Shown: positions 33,870 to 42,092 of the stretch, one piece after another
Layout: each line of letters begins with the position of its first letter
Numbering within the stretch: position 1 is the first letter of the stretch
DNA from: JACJWR01 sp964474045
GTDB lineage: Bacteria; Actinomycetota; Actinomycetes; S36-B12; UBA10799
Direction of reading: 5' to 3'
DNA: 64,000 nucleotides
NCBI GenBank assembly: GCA_964474045.1
Contig: CAYYRC010000010.1
Span: forward strand, 1 to 64,000
Translations under genes and position numbers: made by a program
The notes under the pieces: model-generated
What the model was told of the DNA's origin: nothing
Databases searched by the model: none
Seen by the model: the letters and a program-made list of their open reading frames with translations, nothing else

Positions 33870-35116
33870 GCCGCCGCCGTCGCCCGCGCCCGATGCGCGC
33901 GGGCGCGCGGCCCGGGCGCGTAGTGGTCGAACATGTAGCCCTCGAGCCCGGGGACGATGACGCGGGCTACCGGGATCTGCAGGTCGGGGTCGGTCAGGTC
34001 CACCACGATCACCGAATCCAGGTCCACCGCGGCCAGCCGCGCCAGCACGGTTGCGATGTCGGCGCCGAAGGAGTCCGTCGCCCCGGACTCGTAGCGACCT
34101 GCGTCGGCGGTGGCCGGGAGCGCGTCGATATTGGCCACCCGGGCGTCCCCGCTGAAGCGGTTGAGCCGCTGGTCGCGGCTGAAGTAGTCGTCGCGGGAGC
34201 CGGCGATGAGCAGCAGCCGTGCCTGCGCCGCCTCGGTCAGGGCCCTGATCATCGCGATCGCCGGGTCCAGATGCGCCCCGTACCCGCGGTAGAGCCCCAT
34301 CGTGGCGTCGATGCGGTCGGCCACCACCGCGCTATAGGTGGGGATGAGGGTGTCGACGGTGTTGTCGAACAGGTAGGTGGAGATGCCGGCGTCGTCGTAC
34401 TGCGCCACGAGCGACCGGACGAGCGGATCGGTGATGCTGTCGAGGTCGACGCGCTCCCCGAACCCGGTGGCAGCACGGGTGCACGCCACGGCGTCGCGTT
34501 CGCAGACCTCGTACAGCCCGGCGGCGACTGACTCCAGGATGTGGTTGCCGCCGGCGAGGCCGTTGGAGCCGGTGGCGAAGGGCATCCAGCGCGCGGGTGG
34601 GTCGAACGCGCGGACGCCGCCGCCGATACCCATCGACACTGCGGCGTAGGGGACCATCACCTCCCGGCCGGCGACGATGTCCCAACCCTGTACCCAGGGT
34701 TCCGGGCGCGCGGGGTTGAACAGGGAGTGCTTGGTCAGGGACAGCGAGGTGGGCTCGATGGTGAGCCCGGCGCTGTGCAACTCCGCGTAGGGGGCCATCG
34801 TGACGGGGCGGCGGACGTTCTCGGCATGCCAGATCTCCACTGCCTCCATGCCGGCGGAGACCGTCGCCGCGATGGTGGTGAAACCTTTGCCCCCGGAGGT
34901 GGCCAGGGTCGGCGCGTTGGGCCGGTGGCCGACGACGGTGGGGATGCCGATGCGATCCAAGCCGGTGATGTCGGACAGGCGCGTCAGGCCGACGGTGGGC
35001 GCGGCCTGCCAGATCCGAGCCAGGGTCCGCTCGGGGGGCGCCGTGCGCTGGGTGCCGTGGTAGAAGCCCTTGCGAGCTGCATAGGGGGCGCCGTCGATGA
35101 CGATCTGGTGATCCAT
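33866..35116 (-). CDS. YcaO-domain protein 2
   Basis: 416 residues; the first enzyme gene after the precursor, starting 104 bases beyond it. The YcaO motif is FATGSNGLAGGNHILESVAAG near residue 190, then LYEVCERDAVACTR and MIRALTEAAQARLLLIAGSRD. It is a full-length paralogue of the next gene; both share blocks such as VGLTRLSDITGLDRIGIPTV and VIVPGLEGYM. Two YcaO proteins with one TfuA suggest either a heteromeric enzyme or two separate backbone changes. The Pro-rich tail of azoline-type YcaO is absent (it ends RATAAA). A four-base overlap couples it to YcaO 1. Confidence 0.88.
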   Translation of the reverse strand: MDHQIVIDGAPYAARKGFYHGTQRTAPPERTLARIWQAAPTVGLTRLSDITGLDRIGIPTVVGHRPNAPTLATSGGKGFTTIAATVSAGMEAVEIWHAENVRRPVTMAPYAELHSAGLTIEPTSLSLTKHSLFNPARPEPWVQGWDIVAGREVMVPYAAVSMGIGGGVRAFDPPARWMPFATGSNGLAGGNHILESVAAGLYEVCERDAVACTRAATGFGERVDLDSITDPLVRSLVAQYDDAGISTYLFDNTVDTLIPTYSAVVADRIDATMGLYRGYGAHLDPAIAMIRALTEAAQARLLLIAGSRDDYFSRDQRLNRFSGDARVANIDALPATADAGRYESGATDSFGADIATVLARLAAVDLDSVIVVDLTDPDLQIPVARVIVPGLEGYMFDHYAPGPRARAHRARATAAA

Positions 35117-35177
35117 GACCGGGTTCTCTGAAGAGGGGTGATGACCTGCCCGGATGCGCAGGGGAGGGCGAAGAGAT

Positions 35178-35213
35178 GCGTGCCGGGGAGCCTGCGAAGG
35201 CTCCCCGGCACGC
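35178..35213 (-). terminator. Perfect 15-bp hairpin between precursor and enzyme genes (attenuator)
   Basis: GCGTGCCGGGGAGCC (35178-35192) and GGCTCCCCGGCACGC (35199-35213) pair perfectly around a 6-base loop. It starts eight bases downstream of the precursor stop and precedes the first YcaO gene. There is no T-run. A strong hairpin here would stop most transcripts after the precursor and protect its mRNA, giving much more peptide than enzyme, a common RiPP arrangement. The structure is seen; the function is inferred. Confidence 0.75.
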
Positions 35214-35220
35214 GGGTGGA

Positions 35221-35517
35221 TCAGGTTGCGGCCGCGGCCGAAGCAGCAGCGGTGACCGTGGTGGTCGTGGTGGCGGTGGTGACGGTGTCGCCGCCACCGG
35301 CGACGGCCTCCAGCTCGGCCTCGTCGACGACCTCGGTCGCCGAGGGGAGGAACTGACCGGCGTTGGCGGCCACGTCGGCGGGCGTCACGTCGCCGAAGCC
35401 CAGCTCGTCCAGCGCCGCGGCGCGCTCGTCGGCGTTGGCGTTGGCCAGCCGGTCACGCAGCGCGGGGTCGGAAGCGATGGTGCGGATCAGTTCGGTCACG
35501 CGGGATGAATCGGCCAT
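35221..35517 (-). CDS. RiPP precursor: Nif11-type leader with Cys-free Thr/Ala-rich core
   Basis: 98 residues from the ATG at 35517, with AGAGGA at good spacing; the frame is open upstream but lies over the promoter. The ~75-residue leader is Nif11-like: VTELIRTIASDPALRDRLAN, then ALDELGFGDVTPADVAANAG, an acidic EVVDEAELEAVAGG and a double-Gly site. The core of about 23 residues begins GDTVTTATTTTTVT and ends AAASAAAAT: ten Thr, one Ser, eight Ala, two Val and no Cys. Thr can be dehydrated by the LanM-like enzyme, but no thioether or thiazole can form. The last residue is Thr. Only one precursor gene is seen. Together with the C39 exporter the assignment is firm; the final structure is not known. 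Confidence 0.9.
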   Translation of the reverse strand: MADSSRVTELIRTIASDPALRDRLANANADERAAALDELGFGDVTPADVAANAGQFLPSATEVVDEAELEAVAGGGDTVTTATTTTTVTAAASAAAAT

Positions 35518-35714
35518 AGGTGTCCTCTTCTCGGATAGCTGGTGCTCGCGCGCACTCGTCGCGAGCGACCGGCCGGCGCGGCGCCGACCAGCGTTCCCCC
35601 ACCCTGCCCCCTGCCGGGCGGGCTTGGCAAGGCGGAATGTTCTCGTCGCGGCAAAACCTGGGTAAGAACTTCGCCAAGCGATGCCGCTGCCCTCGCCGCC
35701 CCTAGCCTGGGGCC

Positions 35715-36527
35715 ATGGCTCAGAACCGCGGCAACGCGTCACCGCCGGACGGCGCACCCGCCGCACCTCACGATGTCACGCGCATGCGCGGCCCGAGCGT
35801 CCTGCGTCGGGAACGGCAGCGCGAATCGACCTATGACCAGCGCCTGCTCGATGCCGGCCAGAGCGCCAACTGGGTCCACACCGACCCGTGGCGGGTCCTG
35901 CGCATCCAGTCTGAGTTCGTCGAGGGCTTCGGCGCCCTAGCCGAGGTCGGGCCCGCGATCGCCGTGTTCGGCAGCGCCCGCACGCCCCCCGAGAGCGCGG
36001 CCTACGCGGCCGCGGAGCGGGTCGGCGCCGGGTTGGCGGCGGCGGGTTTCGCGGTCATCACCGGCGGCGGCCCGGGCATCATGGAGGCGGCGAACAAGGG
36101 TTGCTTCGAGGCCGGCGGCCAGTCGATCGGCCTGGGGATCGAGCTGCCGCACGAGCAGGCGCTCAACCGCTACCTCGACCTCGGCATCAACTTCCGCTAC
36201 TTCTTCGCCCGCAAGACGTGCTTCGTCAAGTACTCGCAGGGCTTCGTCGTCTTCCCGGGGGGTTTCGGAACTCTGGATGAGTTCTTCGAGGCCCTGACCC
36301 TGGCCCAGACGAACAAGGTGACGTCGTTCCCCGTGGTGCTCATGGGGACCGACTACTGGGCCGGGCTGGTGGACTGGCTGCGCCAGACCGTTGCCCAGAC
36401 GGGGCGCATCGCGGCGGCGGACCTGGACTTGTTCCGCGTCACCGACGACGCCGAGGAGGCGCTGCGCTACGTCGTCGCCGGGGTGGCGCGCATTGGCCGC
36501 CACGAGCCCGACGACTCAGCCGACTGA
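35715..36527 (+). CDS. LOG family protein (TIGR00730-type nucleotide phosphoribohydrolase)
   Basis: 270 residues. The Rossmann-like fold shows IAVFGSARTPPESA near residue 80, VITGGGPGIMEAANKG near residue 115, and the family motif FVVFPGGFGTLDEFFEALTL (PGGxGTxxE) near residue 178. Members hydrolyse nucleoside 5'-monophosphates, including cytokinin ribosides, to the base and ribose phosphate; many are annotated as lysine decarboxylase by error. It has a basic, Arg-rich N-terminal extension of ~60 residues. Divergent from the RiPP precursor, with a 197-base spacer holding both promoters. Confidence 0.88.
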   Translation: MAQNRGNASPPDGAPAAPHDVTRMRGPSVLRRERQRESTYDQRLLDAGQSANWVHTDPWRVLRIQSEFVEGFGALAEVGPAIAVFGSARTPPESAAYAAAERVGAGLAAAGFAVITGGGPGIMEAANKGCFEAGGQSIGLGIELPHEQALNRYLDLGINFRYFFARKTCFVKYSQGFVVFPGGFGTLDEFFEALTLAQTNKVTSFPVVLMGTDYWAGLVDWLRQTVAQTGRIAAADLDLFRVTDDAEEALRYVVAGVARIGRHEPDDSAD

Positions 36528-36566
36528 CGGCGCCGCCGGGCCGCTTGCGCGTGGATACCACACAGG

Positions 36567-36575
36567 TTATCCACA
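36567..36575. promoter_or_regulatory. Single perfect DnaA-box sequence
   Basis: TTATCCACA is the DnaA-box consensus; a half-similar GTGGATACC lies at 36551-36559 in the opposite orientation. It sits in the 229-base gap between the convergent LOG and pirin genes, in which I see no gene. One box is not an origin; it could titrate DnaA or be chance. Confidence 0.35.
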
Positions 36576-36756
36576 GCTCGGCCGGGGGGTGTGTCATCAC
36601 GCGGCGGCCGGTCTGGTAGTGCGGTCAAACGATCCGCTGCGTTCTGCTGGAGTCGTGGCCGGGACTGTTGACGGACCGGCAAAGGCGTTGTCTACCAGCG
36701 CCTCTGCAGCGTGCCAGGGCCTGGCGCAGAAGCTCCTCGAGCGCACGCCCGCGAGT

Positions 36757-37683
36757 TCAGCGCCGGCCCGGTCGTGGCTGCAGGACGGCATTCGGCAGCG
36801 CTGGGGCGGGCAGCGGGCTGTGCGCGTCACCCACAACGGTGCCGAAGCGCTCGCCGGCCTCCCACGCAGCCCGGGCGCTGGCGATGTCGGCGTGACTGCG
36901 GCCGACGAAGTTCCACCACATCACCAGCTCCTCTGCCAGCGGTTCGCCGCCGACGAGCAGGAACGCCGCCGCCGCGTCCGTTGCGATCGCCGCCGACTCG
37001 TTGCCCCAACCCAGGTAGAGCAGCGCCCCGGAGTCCAGCGGCTCGCCGTCCACCTGGCAGCCCGGATCCAGGGCCAGCAGCCCGTACTCGAAGTCCGGGT
37101 CCAGCTCGACGACGGCGGCCGCCGCACCGGCGGTGCGCAGTTCCGCACCCACGATGGGGGTGTAGGCCCGGGCCGGCGAGGACGCCCCGGCAAGAGTGCC
37201 CAGGATGACCGTCGCGGTGACCTCCGCCGACCCGGGCGCCGTCGGCAGCTCGACCGTTGGCAGATCGTCATGGTGGGCGAAGCCCGGCTGGAGGTCGCGG
37301 GCCTCGGCTGGGAGCGCCACCCAGGTCTGGACTCCACGCCACGGGCCGGCGCCGACGGCGTACTCGGAGTGCGCGATGCCGTGCCCGGCGGTCATGATGT
37401 TGAGCTCGCCGGGGAGCACCCGGGCCTGGCCGCCGGTGGAGTCGCGGTGGGCTACCTCGCCCTGCAGCAGCCAGGTGACCGTCTGCAGCCCCATATGGGG
37501 GTGTGGCGGGACGTTCATCGGCGGATCGTCGGAGGAGGACGGCCCGTAGTCGTCGATGAAGCACCAGGCCCCTATCGTGCGGATGTCGCGGTGCGGCAGC
37601 GTTCGCCGCACGGTCATGGCGCGCGGACCGCCCAGGGGGACATCGCGGGGGAGCAGGACCTGTCGTGGCGGCGGCTGACTCAT
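36757..37683 (-). CDS. Pirin-family protein 2
   Basis: 308 residues from the ATG at 37683 (a GTG at 37692 is possible). Pirin signatures: WCFIDDYGPSS near residue 40, NVPPHPHMGLQTVTWLLQGE with two metal-binding His near residue 60, and LNIMTAGHGIAHSEY near residue 95. The C-terminal cupin half starts near residue 165. It differs clearly from the pirin at 10 kb, so the two are old paralogues and probably differ in function. The next gene on the same strand, an MFS exporter, lies upstream, with 33 bases between the two genes. Confidence 0.87.
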   Translation of the reverse strand: MSQPPPRQVLLPRDVPLGGPRAMTVRRTLPHRDIRTIGAWCFIDDYGPSSSDDPPMNVPPHPHMGLQTVTWLLQGEVAHRDSTGGQARVLPGELNIMTAGHGIAHSEYAVGAGPWRGVQTWVALPAEARDLQPGFAHHDDLPTVELPTAPGSAEVTATVILGTLAGASSPARAYTPIVGAELRTAGAAAAVVELDPDFEYGLLALDPGCQVDGEPLDSGALLYLGWGNESAAIATDAAAAFLLVGGEPLAEELVMWWNFVGRSHADIASARAAWEAGERFGTVVGDAHSPLPAPALPNAVLQPRPGRR

Positions 37684-37716
37684 GAGCGCCACGGTAGGAC
37701 GCGGCGGCGTCGGGCG

Positions 37717-39234
37717 CTATGGCTGCGCGGGCCGCGCGGCCGCACGGGTCTTGCTGGCGTCGCGGGTGTTGCGCTGCACCCACCACGTCACGCCGGCCAG
37801 CAGGAGGCCGGCACCCACCGAGGCGATTGTCAGGCCCGCGCTGAAGGCGTTCCCGGCGCTCGTCAGCAGCGCCTCGGCCAGCGCCGGGTCGGCCAGGCTG
37901 GCGGCTGCATCGGCCACGCCCGTCACCGACTCCGTGACGCTGGCGCTCACCTGCTCCCCGACCCCGGCCGGGATGCTGAGCCGGGCCTGGTAGATCGCCG
38001 TGATCGCGCTGCCGATGAGCGCGATCCCGAGGGCCGAGCCGAGCTCGAAGGACGTCTCGGACACGCCGGTCGCGGCGCCTGCCCGCTCGTGCGGGGCGCT
38101 CATTAGCACAAGATCGGCCGCCACCGTCAGCACCGACGCGAACCCGTACCCGAGCAGCACCAGCGGTCCGACGATGGCCCAGTAGGGCTGCGACTCCAGC
38201 AGGCCCAGGCTGATCAACCCGACGGTGCTGGACACCATGCCGGAGAGCAGCACCTTGCGGGCCCCGAAGGCGCGGATCAGCTTGCCCGTGTTGGGCGACA
38301 CCACCACCGACACCAGGGACACGGGCAGCAGCGACACCCCGGTGCGCATCGGGCTGTAGCCGAGCACCTCCTGGAAGTAGATGGGGATGAAGAAGAGTGC
38401 GCCCGTGGCCGCGAACACCACCGAGAACTCAGCCACGACCGCGGCCCGGAAGCGCACGATGGAGAACAGCGACAGGTCCAGCAGCGGTACCGGCAGCTGC
38501 AGCTGGCGGCGCAGGAAGTACCCGAGCATGGGCACCGAGACGACCAGCGCGATCCAGGGCGGCAGGTGGCCGAAGCCGGAGTGGGCGAACTCCGTGATGG
38601 CGTAGATCGTGCCGATGATGCCCGCGGTCGACAGCAGGATCGACACAACGTCCAGCGGCTGCTCGGAGTCGCCGCGGGACTCCGGCAGCACCCAGGCGCC
38701 GACCACCACGATGAAGATCACCACGGGCACGTTGATCAACAGCACCGAGCCCCAGAAGAAGTGGCTGAGCAGCAGGCCGGCGACGGTCGGCCCCACGGAC
38801 GCTCCGGCGGAGCCCGCGGCGCTCCAGATGCCGATGGCCCGCGTGCGCTGGCGCGGCTCGGTGAAGACGCCACGGATGAGCGCGAGGGTGGGCGGCATCA
38901 GCCCGGCGCCGGCGACTCCCTGCAGTGCCCGGGCGGCGATGAGCAGCTCCGGGGTGGGTGCCATCGCGGCGGCGACGCTCATGACGCCGAAGCCGGCGGC
39001 GGCGAACAGCAGCAGCCGCTTGCGGCCTAGCCGGTCGCCCAGGTTGCCCGCCGTCACCAGCAGTCCCGCGAGCATGAACGAGTAGATGTCGCCGATCCAG
39101 AGCACCTGGGTGTAGGTCGGGCCGAGCTCCGCGGTCAGCTCGGGCACCGCGATGGCCATCACCGTGCCATCGACGGCGACGAGGAACACCGCGGCCGACA
39201 GCACGACGAGCGAGGCGATCTGGCGCCGCGTCAT
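37717..39234 (-). CDS. MFS drug exporter, DHA2 (14-helix) family
   Basis: 505 residues from the ATG at 39234. About 14 hydrophobic helices are visible. Family motifs include AVDGTVMAIAVPEL in helix 1, GNLGDRLGRKRLL between helices 2 and 3 (motif A), and GVAGAGLMPPTLALIRGVF in helix 4, followed by the motif C-like AAGSAGASVGPTVAGLLL in helix 5. This fits QacA/EmrB-type proton-coupled efflux of hydrophobic drugs. The substrate is unknown. The tail is basic (RNTRDASKTRAAARPAQP). Confidence 0.88.
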   Translation of the reverse strand: MTRRQIASLVVLSAAVFLVAVDGTVMAIAVPELTAELGPTYTQVLWIGDIYSFMLAGLLVTAGNLGDRLGRKRLLLFAAAGFGVMSVAAAMAPTPELLIAARALQGVAGAGLMPPTLALIRGVFTEPRQRTRAIGIWSAAGSAGASVGPTVAGLLLSHFFWGSVLLINVPVVIFIVVVGAWVLPESRGDSEQPLDVVSILLSTAGIIGTIYAITEFAHSGFGHLPPWIALVVSVPMLGYFLRRQLQLPVPLLDLSLFSIVRFRAAVVAEFSVVFAATGALFFIPIYFQEVLGYSPMRTGVSLLPVSLVSVVVSPNTGKLIRAFGARKVLLSGMVSSTVGLISLGLLESQPYWAIVGPLVLLGYGFASVLTVAADLVLMSAPHERAGAATGVSETSFELGSALGIALIGSAITAIYQARLSIPAGVGEQVSASVTESVTGVADAAASLADPALAEALLTSAGNAFSAGLTIASVGAGLLLAGVTWWVQRNTRDASKTRAAARPAQP

Positions 39235-39361
39235 GGCGACGCCGGTGCGCCGGCATTCCGCCCGACTCGGTCTGCATCCACGATGGCACCCTAGTGACAG
39301 CAGCGCCGCGCCGCGCAGGGCTGAGCCGCGCCAGGGCATCGACGACCAGAGGGGACCGGCC

Positions 39362-39709
39362 ATGATCGACATCGACGAGCCCACGTTTCGGGAGTTCGTC
39401 GCAGAGGCGCTGGCCGAGATCCCGCCCGACCTGTCCCGGGTGATGTCCAACGTCGAGGTGATCGTGGCCGACAGCCATGAGACGGAGCCGGACCTGCTCG
39501 GGCTCTACGAGGGCATCCCGCTGACCGAGCGCGGCGACACCTACGCGGGGGCGCTGCCGGATCGCATCTGGATCTACCGGCTGCCTTTGCTGGCCATGTG
39601 CGAGACCGTGTTCGACGTGGTCGACGAGGTCCGCATCACCGTGATCCACGAGGTGGCCCACCACTTCGGCCTGACCGACGAGCAGCTGCACGAGTGGGGC
39701 TGGGGCTGA
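39362..39709 (+). CDS. Small zincin-type metallopeptidase (DUF1025-like)
   Basis: 115 residues from the ATG at 39362, preceded by GAGGGGA. The C-terminal VRITVIHEVAHHFGLTDEQL holds HExxHxxG, a zinc-binding metallopeptidase site. The acidic N-terminus (MIDIDEPTFREFVAEALAEI) and the middle LLGLYEGIPLTERGDTY match the conserved actinobacterial minimal zincin family. Substrate and role are unknown. There is no signal peptide. Confidence 0.85.
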   Translation: MIDIDEPTFREFVAEALAEIPPDLSRVMSNVEVIVADSHETEPDLLGLYEGIPLTERGDTYAGALPDRIWIYRLPLLAMCETVFDVVDEVRITVIHEVAHHFGLTDEQLHEWGWG

Positions 39710-39826
39710 GGAAGTCGGCGCGGGGACGTGTGACGGCGCCGCCCGAAGTACGCTCAAGAGCCCAGACGTACCCAACCGACGTTCATCGCCGCGGCCCGAC
39801 CAGCCGCGACGGCAGGGAGGCAGCCC

Positions 39827-40462
39827 ATGTCAGCAACCGCGACGGACGTCGCCGATGGGCCCGAGGGCGATGTCGCGGCTGTGGCGCCGGCCGGCAAGCG
39901 CTACCACCCCGGCGCGTTCATCGAGATGCTGTGCTCCAGCATCCTCGGCCTGGTCGCGTCGCTGGTCCTCAGCGTCGACGCCATCGCCTTGGCGAAGGAC
40001 CCGAACGCCGCGCTGTCGTGCAACATCAACTCCAAGATCTCCTGCGGGGCCGTGGGGGTGACCTGGCAGGCGAACCTGCTGGGTTTCCCCAACGCGTTCC
40101 TGGGCCTCATCGCCGAGCCGGTGGTCATCACCATCGCCGTCGCCGCGCTGGGCGGGACCCGGTTCCCACGCTGGTTCATGCTGTCGGCGCAGGCCGTCTA
40201 CTCCATCGGCCTGGCTTTCGCCTACTGGCTCTTCTACCAGGCGTACTTCGTGATCGGGGCGCTGTGCCCTTGGTGCCTGCTCATCACCGTCACCACGACG
40301 CTGGTGTTCTTCTCGATGACCCGCGTGAACATCATGGAGGGCAACTTCGGGGCCGGGGTGCAGCGAAGACTCGACTTCCTGTTGCGCAACGGCGCCGACA
40401 CCGCCTTGGCGGTGGTGCTCATCGGCATCCTGGCCGTGATGGTCATCCTGCGTTATCTGTAG
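39827..40462 (+). CDS. Vitamin K epoxide reductase (VKOR) family protein
   Basis: 211 residues; ATG preceded by GGGAGG. At least four membrane helices. The catalytic pair is ALCPWCLL (Cys147, Cys150) and the relay pair is LSCNINSKISCGAV (Cys65, Cys73). Bacterial VKOR reoxidises DsbA-like thiol oxidases using menaquinone, so it takes the place of DsbB in disulfide formation outside the membrane. No dsbA-like gene is adjacent. The 3' end overlaps the convergent downstream gene by 20 bases. Confidence 0.92.
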   Translation: MSATATDVADGPEGDVAAVAPAGKRYHPGAFIEMLCSSILGLVASLVLSVDAIALAKDPNAALSCNINSKISCGAVGVTWQANLLGFPNAFLGLIAEPVVITIAVAALGGTRFPRWFMLSAQAVYSIGLAFAYWLFYQAYFVIGALCPWCLLITVTTTLVFFSMTRVNIMEGNFGAGVQRRLDFLLRNGADTALAVVLIGILAVMVILRYL

Positions 40463-40874
40463 CAGGCGCAGTCTCGGCGGTCGTGGCGCTGCCGACCGAC
40501 GGCGAGGGGCTGTCGGTCGGGGTCGGAGTCGGGGTCGGGGTCGGGGTCGGAGTTGGAGTCGGGGTGGGTCCGCTGGTCGACGGCGACGGGCTGGTCGAAG
40601 GCGACTCCGACGGCGACGGGCTGGTGCTGGCCGACGGGCTCTGGCTGGGGCTGGTGGAGGGCCCCTCGGGGCCTTCGGTCGGGAACTCCGACTGCGCTGG
40701 CGAGCTGGCCTCCGCTGTCACGGCTTTGGTGGGGAACAGCTGGGGCTGCGGCGCCTCGCCGTCGCCCCCCAGCGAGCTCCAGAGCGTGGCCCCGGCGAGC
40801 GCCGCCACGGCGATCAATGCCAGGACGCCCACGATGCGGCCGCCCCTGTGCTCCGGGCCCGGATCGTTCGCCAT
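40443..40874 (-). CDS. Membrane-anchored Pro/Ser/Thr-rich protein
   Basis: 143 residues. One membrane helix (IVGVLALIAVAALAGATLW, residues 14-32) is followed by a disordered outer region made almost wholly of Ser, Pro, Thr and Ala, with a run of about ten Thr-Pro dipeptides. It may be a wall-spanning stalk or a glycosylation target; no domain is present. The Thr-Pro run is encoded by a GGGGTC-type hexanucleotide repeat that could change in length. Overlaps the VKOR end. Confidence 0.65.
   Translation of the reverse strand: MANDPGPEHRGGRIVGVLALIAVAALAGATLWSSLGGDGEAPQPQLFPTKAVTAEASSPAQSEFPTEGPEGPSTSPSQSPSASTSPSPSESPSTSPSPSTSGPTPTPTPTPTPTPTPTPTDSPSPSVGSATTAETAPATDNAG
40516..40567. repeat. Hexanucleotide tandem repeat (GGGGTC-like)
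   Basis: About nine units of a 6-base repeat with single-base variants, encoding the Thr-Pro run on the minus strand. In-frame slippage would lengthen or shorten the stalk without a frameshift. Confidence 0.8.
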
Positions 40875-40911
40875 ATGCCCAGGCTAGAGCTATCCGCCTG
40901 GACGTAACCGG

Positions 40912-42030
40912 CTAGAGCCGCTCGACGACGTAGTCGATGCTCTTGGTCAGCGCCTCGATGTCGTCGGGGTCGATGGCGGGGAACATCGCGATCCGCAGCT
41001 GGTTGCGGCCCAGCTTGCGGTAGGGCTCGGTGTCCACGACGCCGTTGGCCCGCAGCACCTTGGCCACGGCCGCGGCGTCCACGGAGTCGTCGAAGTCGAT
41101 AGTGCCGATGACGTTGGAGCGCTTCGCCGGGTCCGCCACATAGGGGCTGGTGTACGACGTCGCCTCGGCCCACGAGTATAGCCGCCGGCCGGACTCCGAG
41201 GTGCGCATGGTGGTCCAGGGCATGCCGCCGTTGGCGTTGAACCAGTCGACCTGCTCGGCCATCAGGTACAGCGTGGCCAGCGCCGGGGTGTTGTAGGTCT
41301 GCTCCAGCCGCGAGTTGCTCACGGCGGTGGCGAGGTTGAGGAACTCCGGGCTCCAGCGCCCAGTCGCGGCGATCTCGTCCACCCGGGCCAGCGCGGCGGG
41401 GCTCATGATGGCGAACCAGATGCCGCCGTCGGAGGCGAAGCACTTCTGCGGGGCGAAGTAGTACACATCCGTGGTGCCGATGTCGATCGGCAGCCCGCCC
41501 GCCGCGGAGGTGGCATCGACGAGCAGGAGCGCGTCGGCATCGGCCCCCTCGGGTTTGCGGGGGGTGATCGCCACCCCGGTCGAGGTCTCGTTGTGCGGCG
41601 TCGCGTAGGCGTCGATGCCGGCCTCGGCGACGAACTCCGGCGCGTCTCCGGGCTCGGAGGTGATGATCGTCGGCTCGCCCAGCTGCGGCGCGGTCTTGGC
41701 GGCCTTGGCGAACTTCGAGCCGAACTCGCCGAAGCTCAGGAACTGTGCCCGGTCGCGCAGCAGGCCGAAGGTGGCGATGTCCCAGAAGGCGGTGGAGCCG
41801 CCGTTGCCCAGGATGACCTCGTAGCCGTCGGGCAGCTCGAACAGTGTCGCGACGCCCTCGCGCACGCGCTTCACCTGGTCCTTGACCGTCGCCTTCCGGT
41901 GCGAGGTCCCCAGGTAGGTGGGGGCCACGGCGTAGAGCGCGTCGATCTGCTCCAGGCGCACCTTGGACGGTCCGGCGCCGAAGCGGCCGTCGGCGGGCTT
42001 GAGGTCAGCGGGGATGAGGATGTCGGTCAT
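40912..42030 (-). CDS. serC: Phosphoserine aminotransferase, mycobacterial type
   Basis: 372 residues. The enzyme converts 3-phosphohydroxypyruvate and glutamate to phosphoserine, for serine and vitamin B6 synthesis. The PLP lysine is Lys196 in VYYFAPQKCFASDGG; other family stretches are RFGAGPSKVRLEQI, GNGGSTAFWDIATFGL and ATSYTSPYVADPAKRSNVIG. Length and sequence fit the actinobacterial branch. It is next to citA on the same strand, as also seen in the mycobacterial region of these genes. Confidence 0.95.
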   Translation of the reverse strand: MTDILIPADLKPADGRFGAGPSKVRLEQIDALYAVAPTYLGTSHRKATVKDQVKRVREGVATLFELPDGYEVILGNGGSTAFWDIATFGLLRDRAQFLSFGEFGSKFAKAAKTAPQLGEPTIITSEPGDAPEFVAEAGIDAYATPHNETSTGVAITPRKPEGADADALLLVDATSAAGGLPIDIGTTDVYYFAPQKCFASDGGIWFAIMSPAALARVDEIAATGRWSPEFLNLATAVSNSRLEQTYNTPALATLYLMAEQVDWFNANGGMPWTTMRTSESGRRLYSWAEATSYTSPYVADPAKRSNVIGTIDFDDSVDAAAVAKVLRANGVVDTEPYRKLGRNQLRIAMFPAIDPDDIEALTKSIDYVVERL

Positions 42031-42092
42031 GCGACAAGGCTAGTCCGGCAGCGAACCCGATGGTCCGGTGGAGGTGCGGCCCGTGCCGTGGA

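Noticed and set aside
36567..36575. Replication origin
   Set aside because: A single DnaA box, no AT-rich unwinding element and no dnaA or dnaN nearby.
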